Notes under the pieces: generated by a model
Seen by the model: only the letters and a program-made list of their open reading frames with translations
Databases searched by the model: none
Told to the model about the DNA's origin: nothing
Made by a program: the position numbers and the translations under genes
Shown here: positions 1-8,218 of the stretch, in pieces
Numbering within the stretch: the stretch's first letter is position 1
How the letters are laid out: each line of letters opens with the position of its first letter
Source: Candidatus Microgenomates bacterium
GTDB taxonomy: Bacteria > Patescibacteria > Microgenomatia > JADHYG01
DNA length: 15,050 nucleotides
Direction of reading: 5' to 3'
NCBI GenBank assembly: GCA_016782545.1
Contig: JADHYG010000024.1
Location: 1 to 15,050, forward strand

Positions 1-4
1 CATA

Positions 5-1504
5 ATGAAAATAATGGCTAAGTTTTTTAACTCCAAAAAATTCTTCTTTTTGTTTTCATGTTTTTATGTTTTCATGTTTTTATGTTTTCATGTTTCTCCT
101 GCACAAGCCCAAAATTGGCTTGAAAGTGATTTAGAACAAAGTCTCAAAGCCCGTGAGGCAGCAAAAGAAGGCGAAGTAAATCTGGAAAGTTGGATTGAAA
201 AAGCTGGCGATGAAGCGGCTATTTCGTTCGGAGTGAAAACCTTAGGACTGGAATGGGATGAAAAGAACAAAACAGCAACATTTAGTGGAAAAGGAACTCT
301 TAATGAACTGGGAACGCTAATTACCGGCATGTATGTTAACCCGCCAGCTTCATTTACTTATTATGTTTATGATGTTTTACAAAATGCCGGCCTTGCTCCT
401 AAGGCTTATGCTCAAGGAATTGGCTTTTCCGGCTTAACGCCGATTATGCCTTTGTGGAAAGCTTTTAGAAACATTGCCTATATGCTCATTGTCGTTATCT
501 TAATTGTGATTGGTTTTATGATTATGTTTAGAATGAAAATCGATCCCCAAACAGTGATTTCCATTCAAAGCGCCTTGCCTAGAATTGCGATCACTCTTTT
601 ATTAATCACCTTTTCTTACGCCATTGTCGGTCTAATGATTGACTTAATGTATTTAGGAATATTATTAGTGGCTTCTGTTTTAGGCAAAGCGGTTGGTTTA
701 AAGCTTTCAGAAATTGCTGAACTTCAAAGCTATTACACTACTGGCGGTCTTGGCACTCTTCTTGGAGCTGTTTTTTCAGGAGGATTTGGAGCGCTTGATG
801 ATTTTTTCAAAGCTCTTTTACCTCCAAACATCATTGCCGGCGGCCTAATCGCCCTGATAGGAGGTGTTAGCAATCCTGGAGGACTTTTAGGACTTTTCGG
901 CGGCGCTCTATTGCCAACAGGTCTATTTCTTCTTATCTTCAGCTTGTCCCTTTTCTTTATTTTTATTCGCTTGCTTATTATTCTTTTGTCCTCTTATATT
1001 CAAATTATTTTGGCTTTAATTTTTGGACCTATCCAGATCCTTTTTGATGCCATTCCTGGAAAATCAGGGTTTATGGGTTGGTTTTTAGGCATTGTCGCTA
1101 ATCTGATTGTCTTCCCGGTAACAGCGGCCATGCTCATCCTCGGAACAATTTTAACAACCAGCAACATTAACCCTGGCGCTATTGCTGGCAGTCCTGGAAA
1201 ACTTTGGTCGCCTCCTCTTGTCGGCGCCTTAGGAGGAGGATCATCCATTGTTGCTTTTATCGGCGTGGGAATGTTGATGCTTACACCCAGTATGGCTAGT
1301 AAAGCTAAAAAAATGCTCCAGCCCAAACCAACAATGCCGATTGGCCCAGGAGCTATCTTTAGTCCTTTTGGAATGGCCGCCCAGCAAACCATGTCCACCG
1401 CCAGCCAATTCCAATACGGAAGAGAGGGTTTAAAAACATTGGGAGAAATAGGGGGTTCTTTGATGACTCGTAAAAAACCCTCTCCACCTAGGGGTGAAGG
1501 TTGA
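5..1504 (+). CDS. VirB6/TrbL-like polytopic membrane protein with signal peptide
   Basis: A 499-residue membrane protein. Residues 1-35 form a signal peptide (basic start, long Phe-rich core, AQA cleavage site at 33-35). A soluble, probably extracytoplasmic segment covers about 36-140. Hydrophobic segments follow at about 158-175, 194-226 (two short spans), 306-349, 358-383 and 407-427, with Gly-rich linkers around 247-303. This layout resembles the VirB6/TrbL channel subunits of type IV secretion or conjugation-like systems that are common in CPR genomes; the family name is my inference from topology, not from a diagnostic motif. The last residues (PSPPRGEG) overlap a likely terminator of the convergent gene. 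Part of the signal peptide is encoded by an 8-nt tandem repeat. Two in-frame ATGs (5 and 14) are possible starts; the upstream region is outside the window, so the start is uncertain. Confidence 0.7.
   Translation: MKIMAKFFNSKKFFFLFSCFYVFMFLCFHVSPAQAQNWLESDLEQSLKAREAAKEGEVNLESWIEKAGDEAAISFGVKTLGLEWDEKNKTATFSGKGTLNELGTLITGMYVNPPASFTYYVYDVLQNAGLAPKAYAQGIGFSGLTPIMPLWKAFRNIAYMLIVVILIVIGFMIMFRMKIDPQTVISIQSALPRIAITLLLITFSYAIVGLMIDLMYLGILLVASVLGKAVGLKLSEIAELQSYYTTGGLGTLLGAVFSGGFGALDDFFKALLPPNIIAGGLIALIGGVSNPGGLLGLFGGALLPTGLFLLIFSLSLFFIFIRLLIILLSSYIQIILALIFGPIQILFDAIPGKSGFMGWFLGIVANLIVFPVTAAMLILGTILTTSNINPGAIAGSPGKLWSPPLVGALGGGSSIVAFIGVGMLMLTPSMASKAKKMLQPKPTMPIGPGAIFSPFGMAAQQTMSTASQFQYGREGLKTLGEIGGSLMTRKKPSPPRGEG
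53..92 (+). repeat. Octamer tandem repeat TTTTYATG x5 inside signal peptide
   Basis: Five 8-nt units alternate TTTTCATG and TTTTTATG (53-60, 61-68, 69-76, 77-84, 85-92). They encode most of the hydrophobic core of the signal peptide (FYVFMFLCFHV region). Eight is not a multiple of three, so gain or loss of one unit would shift the frame; only changes of three units keep it. Confidence 0.9.
1472..1499 (-). terminator. Probable intrinsic terminator of the 1176-residue gene
   Basis: Read on the minus strand, CTTCACC (1499-1493), a 4-nt loop and GGTGGAG (1488-1482) form a 7-bp stem with one G-T pair. AGGG and a run of six T (1477-1472) follow. It lies just past the minus-strand stop at 1519 and overlaps the last codons of the convergent plus-strand gene. 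The U-tract starts 4 nt from the stem, which weakens the call. Confidence 0.45.
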
Positions 1505-1518
1505 AAACCAAAAAAAAA

Positions 1519-4500
1519 TTATTCTTCCTCTTCTTTAGCTGTTAATGCCGCGAAAGCCATTGCTCCGGCCACCATCAATGATCCCCGCAGAATCATTTCG
1601 AAAATCTGATGAGCCGTGGTCGCATTATTTTCGCGGGCTAATTTTTCTGCGTTATATTCAAAATGTTTGCCATAAATCTCGTCCTGAGCCGGCAGAATAT
1701 TCATCTGCGCTATCTTGTCAGTAATTTCCTTTTTTTCGTTTGCACCAAGATCAATGGCATTAGTAATCCCATAAACCTCTTTAGCAATTGACGAAGGCTT
1801 TATTGCTTTTAAATAATCACCAACGCCAGGTATCTGAGCCCAGCCCGCTTTATCATAAAGCTTAAGCATCGCATCAGCAAATCGGTAGCAAGCTTTATAG
1901 CCAACATTTGGGTCATAGCCTTTAAAACCCTCCTTGGCGGCCTTAAGTTGTTTTAAAAGGTCATCAAAATCAGGCTGGCCGGTAATCCCATCAACAAACA
2001 GTCCCAATCCTTTAACGCCCTCAATATAAGCGCCAAAGTCGCCAGCTCTTCTTAAAGGATGCCTCCCACCCAAGGCCATAGTATCCAAAAGACCCCAAGA
2101 AATATCTTCTGGCGCAAAGAGATAAGCCCATTCTTTTTTAAGAAGCTTTCTAAAACTCGGAGTGGCGCCGCTTTTTAAAACTTCTTCTATTTTTAGGCCT
2201 TTTTTAAAAACATATCGTTCTTCTTTTTTTCTTCCCACCATTACTGTTTTAAATCTATTTTTGGGATTAGCAAAAAGTTCCTTTTCCCAGTCTTCAACAC
2301 TCCATTTTTCTCCCAAAATCTCTTTTTTAACCTCTTCCCAATAATCCTTTGCTTTTTGTCTTAAATCTCTGACTTTTTCTCCATGTTCAGGAATAGCCTC
2401 AAAATCTTTATCTTCTAGATCTCTTGGCTGCATATCAGCAACCAGTTCTCCTCTTTCATTAAGAACATATCTAACCGTCTTCTCATGAAGAGCATTAATC
2501 GCTCCCTCAACCTCAGCTACTTGTCCCTGCTTTTCCAGCATTTCCTGAGTTGGAGTGCCTGGTTTAGTCATATAAGACCCTGAAAGTTCATAGAGATTAA
2601 TCCCTAAAATGTCTTGAACAATTTTGTCTCTTAAAGTTCTTTTTATGGAGGGCGCTCCGGGAACTTCATCTCTTTTAAATTCACACTCGCTGGCGGCCCG
2701 AGTCGGATTTCTCATCACCATCTGGATAATTGCTTTTGTTTTGTAAATCTGAGCCATTTCCTTTATTTCGTCTTTGATGTTCTTAATTTTTCTCTTAACT
2801 GGCTTGCCATCAACATACTCAATATAAGTGGCTTTCTTTTGTTTCTTAATCTTTTCCCACTCTCTTTCGATTTTACCACCATAAACCTCTTTTTGCATTC
2901 CATGTTCAAGCCATTTGATTTCAGAAAGCTGCCAGTCCCCATCTTCCCAATCCTCTTCCTTTTCTGGAAACTCAGCCGTCTTACATAAATGTTCTCTAAA
3001 CTCTCTCCTATACTTTTCATCAACTACTTTTTTTCTTACCTCCCCCTCTGCCCAAGCACCAGCATAAGTCAACCAAATTCCTGCTCCTAAGGTTTCTTTT
3101 TGCTTATCATCCCAATAATGAGTGGCGTCCAACATCCTCCATTTTGATTGAGGCCCACCCCAGCCGCAGATTCTTCCCATGTCAACAACATCAATCAGTC
3201 TTTGGGCATCTTCACCAAAAACTTCTTCCATTCTTCCTTCAGCCGCAGCTTCTATCACTTTTTTTGCTTCAGATTGCGTCCATTTAGTTTTATCTCTTTC
3301 GGCTAAAATATTAAAAAAGGGCAAATGAAGAGTCTCACCCCAACTGTATTTGCCGGCTAAATCACCTGTCCAATTAATCCAGCGAGCCAAGCCCTCATAT
3401 GGCTTGCTGGCAAAGGTAACAGCAATATCTTTATCAACCATCGGTACTCGGCTATAAGCAATTATTTCAAGAAAGTGAAGCTGAATAATGTTACAGCCTT
3501 TAGCTATTTTTAGAACCGCTCTGGCTCGATTATTCAAGCCGTTTGTTTTATCATCCCAAATATCTTTAAACTCTAACGTTTTTTTTTCGTCAAGAACGGG
3601 TTTGTGATACTTGTTCAATATTGGGGTACCATCTTCTTTCCTAGCCACCTCATAAAGCTGTTTCATTTTTATTCTTTGTATAAAAAGGTTTGCCGCTAAA
3701 TCATCAAGATACCCACCTTCAACCAGCCAAGCAGGAATAAAGCCATTATTATTATCTCTAAGCATCATTAAAGCCTGATAATAACAACGCATCGCTGTCT
3801 CGGTCAAAGGATCTTTATGGGCCTCAACCCAATATTCGTTTCGAAAAAGAGCGGCTGAGGTCACAAAGCTTTTGACATCACCATGGGGATCACCGGCATA
3901 GTAATCAATATCATGACATTGCATAATCGCTCTTTGAAGCAGTTTATAGTGACGCGCCAGTTCTTTGCCGACTCCAGGCATTGATCCAACCGCAGTCATA
4001 AAAGCAGATATTTCTGCTCGTTCATAAAGTCCGTAAAGATCACGCACTGATTCTTCCCGACTGCCAATAATCTCACTTAAAATTGCATAAAACTCATCTT
4101 CTCTTAATTGGTGGTTTTTTGGATTTAAAAAATTTTCTGCAAATTTACGACTATAATGGATTTTTCTATCAAACCTTTCTCTGGTACCCGGTGGCGACCC
4201 TAAAAGCTCAGCAAGCCTAGGAGAGATTGCGTCTAAATACTGCTCAACCTCTTCATATGCTTGGCCATGTCTCTTTTTCCAAGAATCTCCACTCTCGTCC
4301 TCTCTCTGTTTCATATCATTAATGTTTTCGAAAGCGTATTTTGCTAAATGCTCAAAATCTCTAGTCGTTATGCCTTGAGGAGCAGCCTTAAAGCGCTCAT
4401 TAAAGGAAAGAATGCGTCTCTTGCTTTCTTCTGGAAGAACACTCAACGTAGATAAACGCTCTTCAAGTTTAGGTTCAAACAGGGATTTGGATGGCAGAGG

Positions 4501-5049
4501 TTTTGGCGATTCTTCAATCTCGTCAATGGTTATTTGCAAACCATACATTCTCTCACCTATCCAAGGTTGTTTATTGGCTATTTCTTTTGCCTTTGCATTA
4601 AGGACTTTAATAAATCCTAAAGCCTCAGTCCAACCAACACCAGTCTTTCTGGCAATTTCTTTAAGCTCTGCTGCCTTTCTGACAAGAAAATCGGGATCAG
4701 TCTCAATTTTTCGTCGATTAACTTCGGCAACAAGTTCTAAAATAACCGAAGCAAAAGCTTCTTCAGAAAGAACCGGCGCTCCTTTTAAAAATTCTAGTTG
4801 GGGGGCAACTTCTGGCTGACCTACAATCGCCTCAACAGCTTCTTTGGCGACTTTTAAGGCCTCTTGAGGTGTTCTTTCTTTCGGCTTTTTTTGCGCCTCA
4901 GCTGATGCTTTGTCAATTGCTTTTCTGGCTTGTTCTTTGGTGATCTTTGGCGGTGATTTTGGAGCACCTTCTTTATTTCCTGTTAATGAAGCAGGTTCTT
5001 TTGAAGGTTGAGGTAAACCTCTTGGTTGTTCTGGTTTATCTTCGGGCAT
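1519..5049 (-). CDS. Large hypothetical protein, 1176 residues, function unknown
   Basis: I do not recognise this family. The protein starts with a Pro/Lys/Glu-rich, probably disordered segment (about 1-60). A long, charged, mainly helical body rich in Trp and Lys/Glu follows, and it ends with one hydrophobic stretch (GSLMVAGAMAFAALTA) before EEEE. There is no signal peptide, so a cytoplasmic protein with a C-terminal membrane tail is plausible. A Cys/His/Asp-containing segment (CHDIDYYAGDPHGD) in the middle and CGWGGPQSKW further on are the most motif-like parts; no catalytic site can be assigned. The ATG at 5049 is supported by a promoter whose -10 box ends 8 nt upstream. The gene converges on the VirB6-like gene with a 14-nt gap. 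A link to the same membrane machinery is possible but rests only on adjacency. Confidence 0.85.
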   Translation of the reverse strand: MPEDKPEQPRGLPQPSKEPASLTGNKEGAPKSPPKITKEQARKAIDKASAEAQKKPKERTPQEALKVAKEAVEAIVGQPEVAPQLEFLKGAPVLSEEAFASVILELVAEVNRRKIETDPDFLVRKAAELKEIARKTGVGWTEALGFIKVLNAKAKEIANKQPWIGERMYGLQITIDEIEESPKPLPSKSLFEPKLEERLSTLSVLPEESKRRILSFNERFKAAPQGITTRDFEHLAKYAFENINDMKQREDESGDSWKKRHGQAYEEVEQYLDAISPRLAELLGSPPGTRERFDRKIHYSRKFAENFLNPKNHQLREDEFYAILSEIIGSREESVRDLYGLYERAEISAFMTAVGSMPGVGKELARHYKLLQRAIMQCHDIDYYAGDPHGDVKSFVTSAALFRNEYWVEAHKDPLTETAMRCYYQALMMLRDNNNGFIPAWLVEGGYLDDLAANLFIQRIKMKQLYEVARKEDGTPILNKYHKPVLDEKKTLEFKDIWDDKTNGLNNRARAVLKIAKGCNIIQLHFLEIIAYSRVPMVDKDIAVTFASKPYEGLARWINWTGDLAGKYSWGETLHLPFFNILAERDKTKWTQSEAKKVIEAAAEGRMEEVFGEDAQRLIDVVDMGRICGWGGPQSKWRMLDATHYWDDKQKETLGAGIWLTYAGAWAEGEVRKKVVDEKYRREFREHLCKTAEFPEKEEDWEDGDWQLSEIKWLEHGMQKEVYGGKIEREWEKIKKQKKATYIEYVDGKPVKRKIKNIKDEIKEMAQIYKTKAIIQMVMRNPTRAASECEFKRDEVPGAPSIKRTLRDKIVQDILGINLYELSGSYMTKPGTPTQEMLEKQGQVAEVEGAINALHEKTVRYVLNERGELVADMQPRDLEDKDFEAIPEHGEKVRDLRQKAKDYWEEVKKEILGEKWSVEDWEKELFANPKNRFKTVMVGRKKEERYVFKKGLKIEEVLKSGATPSFRKLLKKEWAYLFAPEDISWGLLDTMALGGRHPLRRAGDFGAYIEGVKGLGLFVDGITGQPDFDDLLKQLKAAKEGFKGYDPNVGYKACYRFADAMLKLYDKAGWAQIPGVGDYLKAIKPSSIAKEVYGITNAIDLGANEKKEITDKIAQMNILPAQDEIYGKHFEYNAEKLARENNATTAHQIFEMILRGSLMVAGAMAFAALTAKEEEE

Positions 5050-5057
5050 TGTAATAT

Positions 5058-5087
5058 ATTATACTAAATCCTATAGGATATTGTCGA
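5058..5087 (-). promoter_or_regulatory. Sigma-70-like promoter, leaderless, for the 1176-residue gene
   Basis: On the minus strand TCGACA (5087-5082), an 18-nt spacer and a perfect TATAAT (5063-5058) are followed by 8 nt and the ATG at 5049. The expected start of transcription falls on or next to the A of the ATG, so the mRNA would have essentially no leader. No Shine-Dalgarno sequence is present. Confidence 0.7.
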
Positions 5088-5151
5088 CCTTGAAACAATC
5101 CTTTGTTAATAATTATTTAATTCGTCCTGAATACATTCTAGACTATATTCT

Positions 5152-5256
5152 CTCACGAATCAATGATGGTTCACTAATCTTCGCTAATTAATATGCTAAT
5201 CAATGCTAATCACTAATATTTGCTAATTGGTATACTAATCAATACTAATCGCGAAT
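5152..5256. repeat. Array of degenerate 9-mers (TWYRCTAAT), left flank of the GxxExxY gene
   Basis: About ten 9-nt words of the form TATGCTAAT / AATACTAAT / TTCGCTAAT / ATCGCGAAT start at 5152, 5170, 5180, 5192, 5202, 5209, 5219, 5231, 5241 and 5248. From 5170 the spacing repeats as 10-12-10-7, so the block 5170-5208 is followed by a second 39-nt copy at 5209-5247 that differs at about seven sites, mostly transitions. All words point toward the gene that follows. Confidence 0.8.
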
Positions 5257-5262
5257 AAAGTC

Positions 5263-5271
5263 TGATATAAT
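5263..5271 (+). promoter_or_regulatory. Extended -10 promoter, leaderless, for the GxxExxY gene
   Basis: TGATATAAT at 5263-5271 is a perfect extended -10 element (TGnTATAAT). It ends 7 nt before the ATG at 5279, so transcription should begin at or beside the start codon. No good -35 is visible; that position is occupied by the 9-mer array. Confidence 0.7.
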
Positions 5272-5278
5272 CAGAGTA

Positions 5279-5671
5279 ATGGCGGAGTTGATTTACAAAA
5301 AGCTAAGTTATAAAATAGTCGGTATTCTATTTGACGTTTATAACAAATTAGGCCCGGATTATCAGGAAAAATACTATCAGCGAGCAATCAAAGCCACCCT
5401 AGAAGAAAACAAGATTTCTTTTAAGAGAGAGCTCCCCGTTAATTTACAGTTTGGCAGTGCTAAAATAGGAAGACACTTTGTAGATTTCGTTATCGATGAT
5501 AAGATTGTTTTAGAAATTAAAAAAGTAAGAAAACTTTTACCAAAGGATTTTAAACAGGCGTTGACGTATCTTAAATCTTTAAATAAGAAACTAGGAATTT
5601 TGGCTAATTTTAATAGAGACAAGCTTGAGTATCGAAGGATTATTAACCGTGATTATACGGGCAAAGAATAA
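5279..5671 (+). CDS. GxxExxY-family protein (PD-(D/E)xK_3 nuclease-like fold)
   Basis: A 130-residue protein with the layout of the GxxExxY family (PF13366/TIGR04256). The name-giving motif is present as DYQEKYY (27-33), with Asp in place of the first Gly and E30/Y33 kept. The nuclease-like core is D69 followed by E79-x-K81 (VLEIKKV), then Q93 and the LKSLNKKLGILANFN strand. The family is widespread and often multicopy, and its biological role is not settled; the fold implies nucleic-acid cleavage or binding, and the putative catalytic residues are intact here. It has its own extended -10 promoter 7 nt before the ATG and is bracketed by inverted arrays of 9-nt words, so gene plus flanks look like one transposable or transferable module set between two unrelated genes. 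The module idea is inference. Confidence 0.85.
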   Translation: MAELIYKKLSYKIVGILFDVYNKLGPDYQEKYYQRAIKATLEENKISFKRELPVNLQFGSAKIGRHFVDFVIDDKIVLEIKKVRKLLPKDFKQALTYLKSLNKKLGILANFNRDKLEYRRIINRDYTGKE

Positions 5672-5769
5672 ATTCGCAATTCGCGTAAATTTGTAAATGA
5701 TTAGCGTTTATTCGTATTCTAAATTAGTAATTAGCGTCAATTAGCATACGATTCGCATAGATTAGTATT
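5672..5769. repeat. Array of degenerate 9-mers (ATTMGYRTA), right flank of the GxxExxY gene, inverted to the left flank
   Basis: Ten words such as ATTCGCGTA, ATTAGCGTT, ATTAGCATA and ATTCGCATA start at 5672, 5679, 5689, 5700, 5710, 5723, 5730, 5740, 5751 and 5761. The two halves (5672-5718 and 5723-5769) are 47-nt copies with the same 7-10-11-10 word spacing. The words are the reverse complement of those on the left: 5730-5748 pairs with 5192-5210 at 16 of 19 positions. The array begins directly after the stop codon and ends 13 nt before the valS ATG. Confidence 0.8.
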
Positions 5770-5782
5770 AAACAATCGGTAT

Positions 5783-8089
5783 ATGCAAAAAACATATAAT
5801 CACAGAGAAATCGAGGGGTCCATCTATGCTATGTGGGAGCAAGGCGGCTATTTTAAACCCAAGACCGATCAAAAGAAAAAGCCGTTTTGCATTATCATGC
5901 CGCCGCCAAATGCCAATGACCCTCTTCATATTGGTCATGCCATGTTTGTCACCATTGAAGATGTCATCACCCGCTATCATCGCATGAAAGGCGATGAAAC
6001 ACTTTGGCTTCCGGGAACAGATCATGCCGGCATTGAAACCCAATATGTATTTGAGAAAAAACTTAAAGCAAAAGGAAAAAGCCGGTTTGATTATGATAGA
6101 AAAACTTTATTTAAAATGATCTGGGATTATGTCCAAGAAAATTCTTTAACCGCCATTAAACAAATGAAAAGACTCGGCGCCAGCGCTGATTGGAGCCGGA
6201 CTAAATTTACCTTAGACAAAGATATTGTTAAAATTGTTTTGGAAACTTTTAAAGAACTTTGTGATAAGGATTTGGTTTATCGAGGAGAAAAACTGGTTAA
6301 TTACTGCACTCGTTGCGGCACGGCCTTTTCAGATTTGGAAATCAAACATATTGAAAGAAAAACCCCGCTTTATTATATGAAATACGGCCCCTTTACTTTG
6401 GCCACTACCAGACCAGAAACAAAATTTGGCGATACGGCCCTTGCTGTTCATCCTGAAGATGAACGATATCAAAAATATATTAACACCGAATTTGAAGCCG
6501 TTGGCTTGCTGGGTAAATTTACCATGAAAGTAATTGCTGATAAACATGTCGATCCAAAGTTCGGCACCGGCGTAGTCAAGATTACTCCGGCTCATGATAA
6601 AGATGACTTTGAAGTCTGGCAGCGCCACCAAAAAGAAATTCCCGGCCCTAAACAAGTCATAAATTTTGACGGCAAGCTTAACAAGCTTGCAGGAAAATAT
6701 GCTAGCCTAAGAGTCAATGAAGCCAGAAAAAAAGTCGTCGCCGATTTAGATAAAAAAGGCTTGCTGGTCAAAGTAGATAAAGATTACACTCATAATATTG
6801 GTGTCTGTTATCGCTGTAATACTGTTGTCGAACCTTTACCCTTACCGCAATTTTTTATCAAAGTAAAAAGCTTAACTCAAGAAGTTTTAAAAGCTTTAAA
6901 AGAAAAAAAAGTAAGAGTTTATGGTGCTGGTTATGACAAAGTTCTCGTCCACTGGTTAAAAAATTTAAAAGACTGGAATATTAGCAGGCAAATTGTCTGG
7001 GGAATTAGAATGCCTGTTTGGTATCCAATTAAGTCCAAGAAAAATGCCAAAATCATCGTCGCTTTTTTTACTAAAAACAGAATCAAAATTACTGGACACT
7101 TAAAAGATGTTTTGCAAAGAAAAATCAGTTTAGAAGAAATAAATCAAGGTTTGCAGGAATTAAAAGCACCAATAGATGCAGAATATGAGATTTCTTTAAC
7201 TTGTCCTGGAAAAGATTATCTTCAAGAAACCGACACTTTTGACACTTGGTTTAGCAGTGCCCAATGGCCCTTCGCTACGCTCAGGGCAAGCCAATACAAA
7301 AATGATTTTAAAAGATTTTATCCAACTTCAGTGATGGAAACAGGCTATGATATTTTGCCTTTTTGGGTAATGAGAATGTTGATGGTGGGGCTTTTTAAAA
7401 CTCAAAAAGTGCCGTTTAAAGAAGTCTATCTTCATGGTCTGGTCAGAGATGAAAAAGGTCAAAAAATGAGCAAAAGTAAAGGCAATGTTATTAATCCTTT
7501 AGACGTTTCTCAAAAATATGGTGCTGATGCACTTAGAATAGCTTTAGTGATGAGCACTACAGCCGGAACAGACAATGCTGTTGGCGAGGCGAAAATTCGA
7601 GGCATGAGAAACTTAACTAATAAAATCTGGAATGCGGCAAGATTCATCTTCATGAGTCTTGAAAATCCCAAACAGACTCACAGTCCAAAACTCAGAACGG
7701 TAACTATTTTAGAAGGTGAAAATAAAGGAAAAAAAATTAAAATAACCGAAGATGAATATTTCTTAAAAACTCTTAATCAAATAATTAAAGACATTACTCA
7801 ACAACTTGATGATCTTAAAATTGGTTTAGCCGCAGAAACTGCTTATCGTCACTTTTGGCATTGGTTTTGTGACGAACAAATTGAAAAATGTAAAAAAGGA
7901 GAAATATCTCTTAAGGTGCTTATTCAAGGATTTAAAACATTTCTCAAACTTCTCCACCCTTTTATACCTTTTATTACCGAAGAACTCTGGCAGAAATTTA
8001 CTGAAGAAGAACAAAAGTCAGGCAAAGAAAAACTACTCATCATCTCCTCTTGGCCAAAAGCAGAAACACAATTGTCATTCCGGGCTTAA
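5783..8089 (+). CDS. valS: Valine--tRNA ligase, compact form without C-terminal arm
   Basis: Class Ia synthetase of 768 residues that charges tRNA-Val in the cytoplasm. The HIGH motif is at 49-52 (PLHIGHAM) and KMSKS at 561-565. The CP1 editing domain spans about 200-345 with ATTRPET (207-213) and ITPAHDKDDFE (267-277). Cys pairs at 175/178 and 342/345 look like zinc sites. GTDHAGIETQ, WFSSAQWPFATL and ETGYDILPFWVMRM are typical of ValRS. The anticodon-binding domain ends near 762, and the last five residues (LSFRA) plus the stop are encoded by a palindromic element starting at 8073. The usual C-terminal coiled-coil tRNA-binding arm of ~900-residue ValRS is absent, either a lineage trait or a loss caused by the element. 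The ATG at 5783 has no Shine-Dalgarno; a promoter is not obvious, so read-through from the GxxExxY gene is possible. Confidence 0.95.
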   Translation: MQKTYNHREIEGSIYAMWEQGGYFKPKTDQKKKPFCIIMPPPNANDPLHIGHAMFVTIEDVITRYHRMKGDETLWLPGTDHAGIETQYVFEKKLKAKGKSRFDYDRKTLFKMIWDYVQENSLTAIKQMKRLGASADWSRTKFTLDKDIVKIVLETFKELCDKDLVYRGEKLVNYCTRCGTAFSDLEIKHIERKTPLYYMKYGPFTLATTRPETKFGDTALAVHPEDERYQKYINTEFEAVGLLGKFTMKVIADKHVDPKFGTGVVKITPAHDKDDFEVWQRHQKEIPGPKQVINFDGKLNKLAGKYASLRVNEARKKVVADLDKKGLLVKVDKDYTHNIGVCYRCNTVVEPLPLPQFFIKVKSLTQEVLKALKEKKVRVYGAGYDKVLVHWLKNLKDWNISRQIVWGIRMPVWYPIKSKKNAKIIVAFFTKNRIKITGHLKDVLQRKISLEEINQGLQELKAPIDAEYEISLTCPGKDYLQETDTFDTWFSSAQWPFATLRASQYKNDFKRFYPTSVMETGYDILPFWVMRMLMVGLFKTQKVPFKEVYLHGLVRDEKGQKMSKSKGNVINPLDVSQKYGADALRIALVMSTTAGTDNAVGEAKIRGMRNLTNKIWNAARFIFMSLENPKQTHSPKLRTVTILEGENKGKKIKITEDEYFLKTLNQIIKDITQQLDDLKIGLAAETAYRHFWHWFCDEQIEKCKKGEISLKVLIQGFKTFLKLLHPFIPFITEELWQKFTEEEQKSGKEKLLIISSWPKAETQLSFRA
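7267..7287. repeat. Small palindrome GCCCT...AGGGC inside valS
   Basis: GCCCT (7267-7271) and AGGGC (7283-7287) flank the 11-nt loop TCGCTACGCTC. The string CCCTTCGCTACGCTCAGGG is, from memory, a common dispersed palindrome in many bacterial genomes. Here it encodes the conserved ValRS stretch WPFATL followed by RAS. Confidence 0.5.
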
Positions 8090-8172
8090 CCCGGAATCTA
8101 TATAGATCCTGAATCCCGCCTGCCAGCGCCTGATGGCGCAGCCTATGGCGAGCAGGCAAGTTCAGGATGACA
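8073..8172. repeat. TGTCAT...ATGACA composite palindromic element, copy 1 (valS 3' end)
   Basis: A 100-nt element with ends TGTCAT (8073-8078) and ATGACA (8167-8172). Inside are ATTCCGGG-CTTAA-CCCGGAAT, a TCCTGAA/TTCAGGA pair and a GCCTGC/GCAGGC stem. It supplies the last five codons and the TAA of valS, the stop lying in the first palindrome's loop. The other copies in this window are at 9143-9200 and 12976-13078. Confidence 0.85.
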
Positions 8173-8218
8173 AAAAAAGGTATTCCTGATCAACATAAAC
8201 CCGCCGAGATTACTGTGT

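Noticed and set aside
1000..1398. Minus-strand reading frame opposite the VirB6-like gene
   Set aside because: It is a shadow of the membrane-protein codons with no initiation signal.
5152..5769. CRISPR array
   Set aside because: Words are only 9 nt and degenerate, spacing is 7-13 nt, there are no unique spacers of constant length, and no cas gene is near.
5672..5782. T-box or other riboswitch before valS
   Set aside because: The 110 nt are occupied by the 9-mer array; no T-box sequence, specifier loop or terminator/antiterminator pair is visible.
8173..8179. Terminator for the carbonic-anhydrase-like gene at the seven-T run
   Set aside because: No stem lies directly before the T-run on the minus strand; the nearby palindromes come after it.
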